This document shows, piece by piece, positions 1-6,665 of a stretch of DNA of 13,064 bases. The position numbers and the translations under genes are program-made. Source of the stretch: Deltaproteobacteria bacterium (GTDB taxonomy: Bacteria; Desulfobacterota; DSM-4660; Desulfatiglandales; HGW-15); contig JAFGPH010000091.1 in assembly GCA_016926135.1 (NCBI GenBank), positions 1-13,064 on the forward strand, in the 5' to 3' direction. The notes under the pieces are model-generated. The model was not told the origin of the DNA. It searched no databases and saw only the letters and a program-made list of their open reading frames with translations. Each line of letters opens with the position of its first letter. Position 1 is the stretch's first letter.

Positions 1-1
1 G

Positions 2-166
2 AACCTGCAAGGTCAGGTCCTGGACCCCTCCTTGAGGCATGAGATCAGGTCGTCCGGCATGATCATCGACGCCACCAAGCCCCTGGACCGGCCTTTTCCG
101 CGCAGAGGGGTCGTTCCGGCCGAGGTCAGGGACCGGATCCGGCTCCCGGATTACCTGGAGGGATGA
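2..166 (+). CDS. UbiD-family decarboxylase, C-terminal fragment (5' end outside window)
   Basis: Only the last 54 codons are present. The reading frame is open from base 2 to a TGA at 164-166. The visible tail contains MIIDATKPLDRPF, then PAEVRDRIRLPDYL. This matches the end of UbiD-family prenyl-FMN (de)carboxylases, where an (S)SKMxIDATKP segment is followed by a short helix ending near the C-terminus. Known members reversibly decarboxylate aromatic, heteroaromatic or alpha,beta-unsaturated acids using prenylated FMN made by a UbiX-type transferase. The prenyl-FMN and metal-binding residues lie upstream and cannot be seen. The zinc-ribbon gene starts 3 bp after the stop, so the two are almost certainly co-transcribed and translationally coupled. 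The substrate is unknown. Family assignment rests on the tail only and is fairly confident. Confidence 0.75.
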   Translation, partial: NLQGQVLDPSLRHEIRSSGMIIDATKPLDRPFPRRGVVPAEVRDRIRLPDYLEG

Positions 167-169
167 GCG

Positions 170-394
170 ATGGACATCTTTGTAGTGGTGTGCCCCGGAT
201 GTGGAAAGGACTTCTATGCCGACATGTTGCTCTATTCCCTGGACGTGGAGCTGCACTGCCCCGCCTGCGGCATGTACTTCCACAGGGAGAAAAGCCCAAG
301 AGTCGTGGTCGGCGGGGCCGGGGCCTCGGCCGTGGCTCAGGTGACCGGCGGGCTGAGTGCGGATATGCTCTATCGACCCCCTGAGGAGGACTAG
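170..394 (+). CDS. Small zinc-ribbon protein, candidate accessory subunit of the upstream UbiD enzyme
   Basis: A 74-residue protein with two CxxC knuckles, CPGC at residues 8-11 and CPAC at 30-33. This is the pattern of a zinc ribbon with about 18 residues between knuckles. After the second knuckle comes a basic stretch (YFHREKSPR), a small-residue-rich segment and an acidic tail (YRPPEED). There is no signal peptide or membrane segment, so it should be cytoplasmic. The start ATG lies 3 bp after the UbiD stop and is served by the GGAGGG at 157-162. It ends 2 bp before the molybdenum-subunit gene. Known three-part hydroxyarylate decarboxylases (BsdBCD/VdcBCD type) carry a D subunit of about 75 residues, also with paired CxxC motifs, next to the UbiD-like C subunit. 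That parallel makes this a candidate D-like partner, but homology is not proven. A general zinc-ribbon regulator is the alternative. Confidence 0.8.
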   Translation: MDIFVVVCPGCGKDFYADMLLYSLDVELHCPACGMYFHREKSPRVVVGGAGASAVAQVTGGLSADMLYRPPEED

Positions 395-396
395 GA

Positions 397-2637
397 ATGC
401 CTGCTCGACCCTCTCTGGGAGTGAGCCTGGCCAAGATTGACGCCCTGGCAAAGGTGACGGGGCGTGCGATCTACGCCGCGGATCGCAGTGTGGAAGGCAT
501 GCTCCATGTGCATGTGGTCCGATCCCAGGTGCCCTATGCCCGGATTCGGTCCATTGGTCTGGACGAGGCCAAAACGGTCCCCGGGGTGGTCGGTGTCTGG
601 ATTGCCGAGGACCTGCCCGGGGCCAAGAAGACCGGCCCGCGCGTCAAGGACGAACCCGTTCTCTGTTCCCATAAGGTTCTCAGGGTGGGCGATCCCGTTG
701 TCCTGATTGCCGGGGAAAGCGAGCGGGCGGCCAGATCCGCGGCCATGGCGGTGAGGGTGGACTACGAGGCTTGTCCTCCGACCCTTGATCCGCAGCAATC
801 CCTGGACCCGGGTGCGTCGCAGATCCATCCCGACGGGCCCAATCTGGTTTTCGAGAGGAAGCTGATCCGGGGCGATGTGGACAAGGCTTTGTCGGAGAGC
901 GCCCACGTTATCGAGAACACCTATCAGACCCAGATGATCGAGCACGCTTACCTGGAGCCTGAGGCGGGGTTTTCCCGGTGGGAGGGCGATCGGATCGTGG
1001 TGGAATTGCCGACCAAACACGCCCACTTCGAGCAGAACGAACTGGCTGCAGTTCTGGACCTCCCCGCCGAGAGAGTGCGCATCATCTGCACCACCATCGG
1101 AGGGTACTTCGGCGACAAACAATGTCTCTCGCCGGGGTACTATTCAGCCATCGTGACCAGGCTCACGGGCCGGCCGGCCCGGATGGTCTACACCCGGGAA
1201 GAGTCCTTTTTCGCCTCCACCAAAAGGCACCCCTACACCATCACGATGACAACCGGTGCCGACGCGGAAGGGCGCCTGACCGCCGCGAAAGTGGAAATTG
1301 TCGGCGATACCGGGGCCTATGCCTCCTACGGACCTTCGGTCATGACCCGTTCGGTGGTCCATGCCACAGGTCCCTATGATGTGCCGAATGTGTACGTGAG
1401 GGGCCGCCTGGCGCGCACAAACAACCCGACGGCCGGGGCCATGCGCGGGTTCGGGGTTGCCCAACTGGTCTTTGCCCATGAAACGCAGATGGAGATCCTG
1501 GCCCGGGCCGTGGGAAAAAGTTCCGAGGAGATCAGAAGGCTGAATCTGCTCCGGCCGGAAGGCATCAATGCCTCGGGACAGCGGCTTTCCCCGTCGGTGG
1601 GAATCATCGCCTGCCTGGATGAGGTCCTGAGGCAGCGGGCACAGCTTCCGCCCCATCCGCTGGAATCGCATCCACAGTTCCTGACGGCGTGGGGCCTGGC
1701 CGCCATGTATTACGGGATCGGACTCACCGGCCTCCCCAATCCGGGCGTGGTGGACATGTACGCAACCCCCGGGAAGAAAGTCCGGATTTGCGTGGGCACA
1801 GGCGATGGGGGACAGGGGGCGGCCACCACACTGGTTCAGATCGCCGCCGAAGCCCTGGGCATCGACCCTTCCGGGATCCACCTGCTCATGGCCGACACCC
1901 TTCTAACCCCAAACAGCGGCACTTCAACAGCCAGTCGAATCACCTACGTGGTAGGCCGAGCCGTGGTGGAGGCATGCCGCGAGATGGTCTCCGCTGTGGG
2001 CGCGAAGCTGTCTGAAGGCTGGGGGGTGGAAGCCAGGTTCGACCGCGGCAGTTTCGTTTATGGCGACAGGCGTCTCGGTTTTCGGGAGGCCGTGGATTCC
2101 TTTCTGGACGAGCGCTTCGAAGTGCGAGGGATCTTTGATCCGCCCACCACCAAGCTGGACCCGGAAACCGGGCAGGGGTCCCCTTATGCTTCCTATGCCT
2201 TTGCCGTGCATACCGCACAGGTGGCAGTAGACAGGGAGACCGGGAGCGTCAGGGTGCTGAGGCTCATCGCCGCCCACGACGTGGGGAAAACGGTCAACCC
2301 GACCAATGCGGAGGCCCAAGTCCACGGGGGAGTCGTCATGGGACTCGGATACGGTCTCATGGAAGAGGTTGCGCTCCGGGAAGGGAGAATCCTCAACCCG
2401 GGATTCAGGGCGTACCTGGTTCCCTCGATCCTTGAAGTCCCCGAGATCAAAACCGTCTTTGTGGAATTCCCCGAACCCACAGGGCCTTTCGGTGCAAAAG
2501 GCCTGGGCGAGCCGGCCCTGTTGCCGACGGCCCCGGCCATCCACAATGCCGTATCCAATGCGATCGGACGACCTCTCATGCGGCTGCCGATCACTGCGGA
2601 AGCGGTCTGGTCCCTCATGAAAGGCAGGGACGCGTGA
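397..2637 (+). CDS. Xanthine dehydrogenase family protein, molybdopterin-binding subunit
   Basis: A 746-residue catalytic subunit of a molybdenum hydroxylase, which hydroxylates carbon in N-heterocycles, aldehydes or aromatic acyl-CoAs using water as oxygen donor. The N-terminal part (about 14-125) is the a/b hammerhead domain, with KVTGRAIYAAD near the start. The molybdopterin part follows with GGYFGDK at 235-241, TREESF at 266-271, AMRGFGVAQ at 348-356, GDGGQGAA at 469-476 and GAKGLGEPA at 699-707. E705 is at the position of the family's catalytic glutamate. The GGYFGDK loop departs from the usual GGxFGGK. There is no signal peptide, so it is probably cytoplasmic. The gene starts 2 bp after the zinc-ribbon stop, with AGGAGGA of the preceding codons (about 384-390) as ribosome-binding site. 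The FAD (medium) and 2Fe-2S (small) subunits normally needed are not found downstream; they may be upstream or elsewhere. The substrate cannot be deduced. Confidence 0.92.
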   Translation: MPARPSLGVSLAKIDALAKVTGRAIYAADRSVEGMLHVHVVRSQVPYARIRSIGLDEAKTVPGVVGVWIAEDLPGAKKTGPRVKDEPVLCSHKVLRVGDPVVLIAGESERAARSAAMAVRVDYEACPPTLDPQQSLDPGASQIHPDGPNLVFERKLIRGDVDKALSESAHVIENTYQTQMIEHAYLEPEAGFSRWEGDRIVVELPTKHAHFEQNELAAVLDLPAERVRIICTTIGGYFGDKQCLSPGYYSAIVTRLTGRPARMVYTREESFFASTKRHPYTITMTTGADAEGRLTAAKVEIVGDTGAYASYGPSVMTRSVVHATGPYDVPNVYVRGRLARTNNPTAGAMRGFGVAQLVFAHETQMEILARAVGKSSEEIRRLNLLRPEGINASGQRLSPSVGIIACLDEVLRQRAQLPPHPLESHPQFLTAWGLAAMYYGIGLTGLPNPGVVDMYATPGKKVRICVGTGDGGQGAATTLVQIAAEALGIDPSGIHLLMADTLLTPNSGTSTASRITYVVGRAVVEACREMVSAVGAKLSEGWGVEARFDRGSFVYGDRRLGFREAVDSFLDERFEVRGIFDPPTTKLDPETGQGSPYASYAFAVHTAQVAVDRETGSVRVLRLIAAHDVGKTVNPTNAEAQVHGGVVMGLGYGLMEEVALREGRILNPGFRAYLVPSILEVPEIKTVFVEFPEPTGPFGAKGLGEPALLPTAPAIHNAVSNAIGRPLMRLPITAEAVWSLMKGRDA

Positions 2638-2699
2638 TGGCTCCCTCATGAGCCCTTGAGGGGCTGGTTCACTTTCTTTACAGGACGGCATAGAGAAGA

Positions 2700-4649
2700 A
2701 TGACGAGGGTTGTGGCCTCATCCGTAACCTGGGACACATTCTGGCGGCAGAGACCCCATCATCAGCGCGCAGCGGCGGTCGTCGGGGTCGTTCTTGCCCT
2801 CTTCCAGATCTATACGGCGCTCTTCGGATCTCTGGATGCCCTGATGCAAAGGTCCGTCCACCTCGGGCTGGCCCTTATCCTCGTGTTTCTGACCTACGGC
2901 ACTTCGCGGGAACAGAAAAAGGAGCGGATCCGCTGGTTCGACTGGGCTGCGATCCTGGGGGTCATCGCGGTGATTGGATACCAGTTAATCTTCTATGACT
3001 GGATCACCGTGGAGCGCTTCACCCTCATCAGCGCCCTCCACTGGTACGAGAAGATCCTGGGGGTCGCCGTCATCCTCCTCGTCCTCGAATCGGCAAGACG
3101 GGTGGTGAGCCCCGGCCTTCTCTGGGTGTCCATCGGTTTCATCTTCTACCCATTTGTCGCCCCGCACCTTCCGGGTCTCCTTCGTTCCGCCGAAACGGAT
3201 TGGACGGCGATCCTGGATTTCAACTACCTCTCCCTGGGCGGGATCTTCGGGATTCCCCTCGGGGTTTCGGCCACCGAAATCGCCCTTTTCATCATTTTCG
3301 GCGCCATCCTTATGAGAAGCGGGGGTGCCACCCTGGTCAGCAACATCGCCTTCTCCTTGGCGGGAAGAACGGTGGGCGGTCCGGCCAAGGTGGCCGTGGT
3401 GGGAAGTTCCATATTCGGGACCGTGTCGGGGAGCGCCACGGCCAATGTGGCTACCATCGGTGCGGTCACCATCCCGATGATGAAGAAGGCGGGATACCAT
3501 GTGAACTTTGCCGGCGCGGTGGAGGCGGTCTCCTCGACCGGCGGCCAGATCATGCCCCCTGTCATGGGCGCGGCGGCCTTCGTGATGTCGGCCTTCAGCG
3601 GTATTCCCTATTCCACCATTCTCGGGTATGCCATTTTCCCTGCATGCCTGTACTTTTTGAGTCTCTTCCTGATCGTGGATTTGGAGGCGCGCCGTCTGAA
3701 GCTACCCATCGTCGGCTCGGACATCACCTTCACACAGACCCTCCGGGACTACGGCCATATGGTTGTTCCCATCGCCGTCCTGGTCTTTTTCCTGATTTCC
3801 GGGTACACGCCGCGATTTGCCGGCGGGTATGGCATTGTGACGGCCCTGGTGACTGCGCAACTGCGGCGCACGACGCGGCTGGGCCTTACGGCCATCCTCT
3901 CCGCCCTTGAGGATGGGGCCCGGGGCATGCTCATTGTCGTGGTCTCCTGCGCCACGGCCGGCATCATCGTAGGGGCCGTCGACATGACCGGGGTGGGGCA
4001 TCGGCTGGGGACCGCATTCATCTACCTGTCGCACGGGTATCTGATCATCGCCCTGTTGCTGGCCATGCTCGTGGCCTTGCTGCTCGGGTTGGGACTTCCC
4101 ACCACACCGGCCTACATCGTACAGGTGGCGACCGTCATTCCCGCCCTGATTGCCCTCGGGCTTCCACCCAGCGCGGCCCATCTCTTTGCCTTCTACTATT
4201 CCTGCCTGGCCATCATCACCCCTCCCGATGCGTCGGCTGCGTTCACCGCCGCCTCCATCGCCGACGGAGACGGCTGGAAAACCGGGTGGATGGCGTCGCG
4301 GATGGCGATCGTCGCCTTCATTGTGCCCTTCATGTTCGCCTACGACCAGTCCCTGCTCCTCGTGGGACCTGCGGACAGGATTGTGTTCTCCGTGATCACC
4401 GCCTCTGTCGGCGTCTTCGCCCTGGCCGTCTGTATAGAAGGCTTCTTCCGTAGAGTGCTTCTCGCTTACGAGAGAATCCTTGCAGCAGCCGCGGCACTGC
4501 TGCTCATTGCCCCTTCCATGGCGGGCGCCGGTATCGGCGGCGCCTTGGTTGTATTCCTTATGGTACGAACGAGGCCTAAAAAGGTGGCCCATGCCGACCC
4601 TAAGCGGCATGGGGGAAGAGAAAAAGAACAACTCATGAAGGAGGTATAG
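2700..4649 (+). CDS. TRAP transporter permease, fused 4TM/12TM subunit (DctQM-type)
   Basis: A 649-residue inner-membrane protein that carries both TRAP membrane subunits in one chain, the arrangement usual for TAXI-type systems. It uses the ion gradient to import an organic acid handed over by the periplasmic binding protein. Hydrophobic helices run from about residue 24 to 620. The N-terminal third is the small-subunit-like part; the large-subunit part carries GSATANV at 244-250, STGGQIMPPVMG at 279-290, GLPTTPAYIV at 465-474 and ITPPDASAAF at 506-515, all typical of this family. The C-terminus is short, polar and basic. It lies 62 bp after the molybdenum-subunit gene with no convincing terminator between them, and 3 bp before the binding-protein gene. 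The start ATG has only a weak upstream purine stretch (AGAGAAGA). The substrate is unknown, but the setting next to a decarboxylase and a hydroxylase suggests it imports their substrate. Confidence 0.95.
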   Translation: MTRVVASSVTWDTFWRQRPHHQRAAAVVGVVLALFQIYTALFGSLDALMQRSVHLGLALILVFLTYGTSREQKKERIRWFDWAAILGVIAVIGYQLIFYDWITVERFTLISALHWYEKILGVAVILLVLESARRVVSPGLLWVSIGFIFYPFVAPHLPGLLRSAETDWTAILDFNYLSLGGIFGIPLGVSATEIALFIIFGAILMRSGGATLVSNIAFSLAGRTVGGPAKVAVVGSSIFGTVSGSATANVATIGAVTIPMMKKAGYHVNFAGAVEAVSSTGGQIMPPVMGAAAFVMSAFSGIPYSTILGYAIFPACLYFLSLFLIVDLEARRLKLPIVGSDITFTQTLRDYGHMVVPIAVLVFFLISGYTPRFAGGYGIVTALVTAQLRRTTRLGLTAILSALEDGARGMLIVVVSCATAGIIVGAVDMTGVGHRLGTAFIYLSHGYLIIALLLAMLVALLLGLGLPTTPAYIVQVATVIPALIALGLPPSAAHLFAFYYSCLAIITPPDASAAFTAASIADGDGWKTGWMASRMAIVAFIVPFMFAYDQSLLLVGPADRIVFSVITASVGVFALAVCIEGFFRRVLLAYERILAAAAALLLIAPSMAGAGIGGALVVFLMVRTRPKKVAHADPKRHGGREKEQLMKEV

Positions 4650-4652
4650 GTG

Positions 4653-5612
4653 ATGAAAAAGGGAACAAGCACGACAGCCGTACTCGCACTGTTCATGGTT
4701 TTGGCGCTTTTTGCCGGTCCTGCCCGGGCCTACGAAATCAAATGGGGGACCGCCCCTGCTGGCGGGCTTTGGCAGGTCCTGGGGTCAGTCATGCTCGAGG
4801 ACGTCCTCAAACGCAACCCGGCGATCAAGGGATCTACCGTGCCTGTGGGAGGGGCGGCGAACGTGATCGGAGTAACGGAGAACAAGCTGAATGTGGGTTT
4901 TTCCTTCTCCGACGTGGCCCATGACGCATGGCAGGGGAAGGAGTCCTTCCAGGCGAAAGGCCAGATCCGAAACATCCGCGCCCTGGCCGCCCTCTTTCCG
5001 GAACCCACCCAGTTCGCGGTGTTCGCCGATTCGGGTATCACCCAGATTGCTCAGCTCAAGGGAAAGAAGATCACGCCGGGGCCCAAAGGATCCGCCGTAC
5101 AAGTGGTCACCCGAAGGATTCTTGAGCTTTACGGCATCACGTACAAGGATGTGCAGGCCCAGATGGTGAGCTTCGGCGAGGGCGCCCAGTTGATGATTGA
5201 CAACCATATCGATGCCATCCTTTACGGTGCGATGGTTCTTCCCACCCCCGGTCTTGTGAACGTCAACTCCCAGCGTCAAATCCGGCTTCTTCCTCTGTCG
5301 GACAAGGTCATCGACAAGCTCGTGAAGACCTACAAGGGCCTTGAGCCTTTCACGATTCCAGCCAACACATACAAGGGTGTGGACTATCCTGTCAAGGGGA
5401 TCGCCTCCCTTTGTATCGCCATCGTGCGGGAGGACATGCCGGAAGACATAGCCTACTCGATCACCAAGTCGATTGCCGAGAACTTCGGGAGGTATCAAAC
5501 CACGGTGAAACCCATGTCCATGGCCAAGGCCGAGGACATGCCCAAAGAGGCAGGAATTCCCTTCCATCCGGGCGCACTCAAGTATTATAAGGAGAAGGGT
5601 TGGGTGAAGTGA
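4653..5612 (+). CDS. TAXI-family TRAP transporter solute-binding protein
   Basis: A secreted periplasmic binding protein of 319 residues that captures the substrate for the fused permease encoded 3 bp upstream. It has a classical Sec signal peptide: basic MKKG, a hydrophobic core and a cleavage site after PARA, so the mature protein begins at YEIKWGTAP. The segment WGTAPAGGLWQVLG, then GGAANVIGVTENKLNVGFSFSD, is the ligand-binding opening of the TAXI family; residues around GPKGSAVQVVTRRILELYG form the second lobe. The Shine-Dalgarno AAGGAGG at 4638-4644 sits 8 nt before the ATG at 4653 and only 5 nt before a GTG at 4650, so the ATG is preferred; the GTG would add one residue. The RBS lies within the last codons of the permease, which points to coupled translation. 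Family assignment is firm; ligand unknown. Confidence 0.94.
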   Translation: MKKGTSTTAVLALFMVLALFAGPARAYEIKWGTAPAGGLWQVLGSVMLEDVLKRNPAIKGSTVPVGGAANVIGVTENKLNVGFSFSDVAHDAWQGKESFQAKGQIRNIRALAALFPEPTQFAVFADSGITQIAQLKGKKITPGPKGSAVQVVTRRILELYGITYKDVQAQMVSFGEGAQLMIDNHIDAILYGAMVLPTPGLVNVNSQRQIRLLPLSDKVIDKLVKTYKGLEPFTIPANTYKGVDYPVKGIASLCIAIVREDMPEDIAYSITKSIAENFGRYQTTVKPMSMAKAEDMPKEAGIPFHPGALKYYKEKGWVK

Positions 5613-5624
5613 CGGGGACAGGAC

Positions 5625-5662
5625 GGATCGCCCTGCTTTAGCGGAGAGCGAGAGGGCGATCC
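5625..5662 (+). terminator. Perfect 10-bp inverted repeat after the TRAP operon, possible weak terminator or processing hairpin
   Basis: The arms GGATCGCCCT (5625-5634) and AGGGCGATCC (5653-5662) are exact complements around an 18-nt loop, starting 12 nt after the binding-protein stop. There is no T-run after the stem, so intrinsic termination is doubtful. It could protect the 3' end of the transporter mRNA or tune readthrough into the MBL gene. Confidence 0.4.
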
Positions 5663-5703
5663 CCCAGATTTCCTGGTTCCAGGTTAGCCACGATCGCCGG
5701 ACA

Positions 5704-5725
5704 GGCATGAGATGCCCGACATCTC
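5704..5725 (+). promoter_or_regulatory. Overlapping alternative hairpins just before the MBL-gene ribosome-binding site
   Basis: GGCAT (5704-5708) pairs with ATGCC (5712-5716), and GAGATG (5709-5714) pairs perfectly with CATCTC (5720-5725). The two stems share bases and cannot both form. The second ends directly at the Shine-Dalgarno AGGAAGG (5726-5732) of the ATG at 5740. A role in translation is only a suggestion. Confidence 0.25.
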
Positions 5726-5739
5726 AGGAAGGCTGAACC

Positions 5740-6663
5740 ATGGCAGACAAGGTTAGGGTTTCGGTCGTAGTCGACAACACCATCGATATCTTCCTGCCGC
5801 CGGCCGAACATGTATCCTACCCCTTGCCCGGTTCCGGTTCGCGACTGCTTGCGGAGCAAGGGCTTTCCCTCGCAGTGGAGGTGTGGAACGGGGAGAGGGT
5901 CACGAGGATTCTCTATGACTTCGGCAGGAACGCCGACGTATGTCTTTTCAACGCTGCACTCCTGGAGATCGCCGTTTCCGATCTGGACTACCTGGTCCTT
6001 AGCCACGGACACGTGGACCATTACGGGGCACTCCGGCACATCATCGGCGAGGCAGAAGGGAGCAGGCTGGTTGTTCATCCCGACGCGCTCGACCGGAAGC
6101 GCTACATCCTTGTGGAAGATAAGGAGGTCGTGGGCCCCTGGGAAGTGGCCTCGGAGACGCTCCGGCCTTTTGAGTCCAGGATTTCGGTCAATACCGACCC
6201 CTTCTTCATCGCCCCGGACATCGCGGTTTCAGGAGAAATCGAACGGCAGACCGATTTCGAAGAGGGAATGCACAACGCCCTGGTTGAGGTTGACGGCGAG
6301 TTGGTTCATGACGAAATCCGGGACGACCAGGCCTTGTTCATTGACCTGGATGAGGGTGGAATCGTGGTGCTCACCGGGTGCTGTCACGCCGGGCTTGTCA
6401 ACACGCTTCTCTCTGCGCAGAAGGTCCTGCCCGGTCGACCGGTCCACGCCCTCATCGGCGGCCTCCACCTGAACAGCGCCGGCGAGAGGCAGATGAAGGA
6501 GACGATGGGCTACCTCCAGGAACTGAACCTCTCCTGTCTCGCCGCCCTCCACTGCACGGGCTACTACGCCGGGAGGAGGCTCATGGAGAGATTCCGCGAC
6601 CCGTGGATAGCGGGCACCGTGGGCGCTCGCATATCCCTGGGCGGGTCTCACTCCTGCCCCTGA
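5740..6663 (+). CDS. MBL-fold metallo-hydrolase, dihydropterin phosphate synthase-like
   Basis: A 307-residue cytoplasmic protein with the metallo-beta-lactamase fold. The metal site is seen as SHGHVDH at 88-94 (H89, H91, D93, H94), with further candidate ligands H216 in TGCCHAGLVNTL, H243 in GGLHL and H271 in ALHCTG. The TGCCHAGLVNTL and GGLHL signatures, and the overall length, match the group annotated as 7,8-dihydropterin-6-yl-methyl-4-(beta-D-ribofuranosyl)aminobenzene 5'-phosphate synthase-like, named for a methanogen enzyme of tetrahydromethanopterin biosynthesis. Most bacterial members are of unproven function. The start ATG is chosen by AGGAAGG 7 nt upstream. It follows the TRAP binding protein after a 127-bp hairpin-rich gap and may be in the same transcript. 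It ends 2 bp from the stop of the opposing reductase gene. Family firm, reaction unknown. Confidence 0.88.
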   Translation: MADKVRVSVVVDNTIDIFLPPAEHVSYPLPGSGSRLLAEQGLSLAVEVWNGERVTRILYDFGRNADVCLFNAALLEIAVSDLDYLVLSHGHVDHYGALRHIIGEAEGSRLVVHPDALDRKRYILVEDKEVVGPWEVASETLRPFESRISVNTDPFFIAPDIAVSGEIERQTDFEEGMHNALVEVDGELVHDEIRDDQALFIDLDEGGIVVLTGCCHAGLVNTLLSAQKVLPGRPVHALIGGLHLNSAGERQMKETMGYLQELNLSCLAALHCTGYYAGRRLMERFRDPWIAGTVGARISLGGSHSCP

Positions 6664-6665
6664 GA

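Noticed and set aside
391..1122. Long minus-strand open frame of 243 codons inside the molybdenum-subunit gene
   Set aside because: It is fully antisense to a gene with clear family motifs, has no recognisable domain, and is expected from GC-rich codon usage.
2641..2665. CCCTCA/TGAGGG stem after the molybdenum-subunit gene as a terminator
   Set aside because: The stem is only 6 bp with an 8-nt loop and no T-run. The next gene continues on the same strand 62 bp away.
4785..5708. Minus-strand open frame of 307 codons across the TAXI binding protein
   Set aside because: Composition is typical of an antisense shadow (His, Gly and Arg rich), and the plus strand carries a full signal peptide and TAXI motifs.
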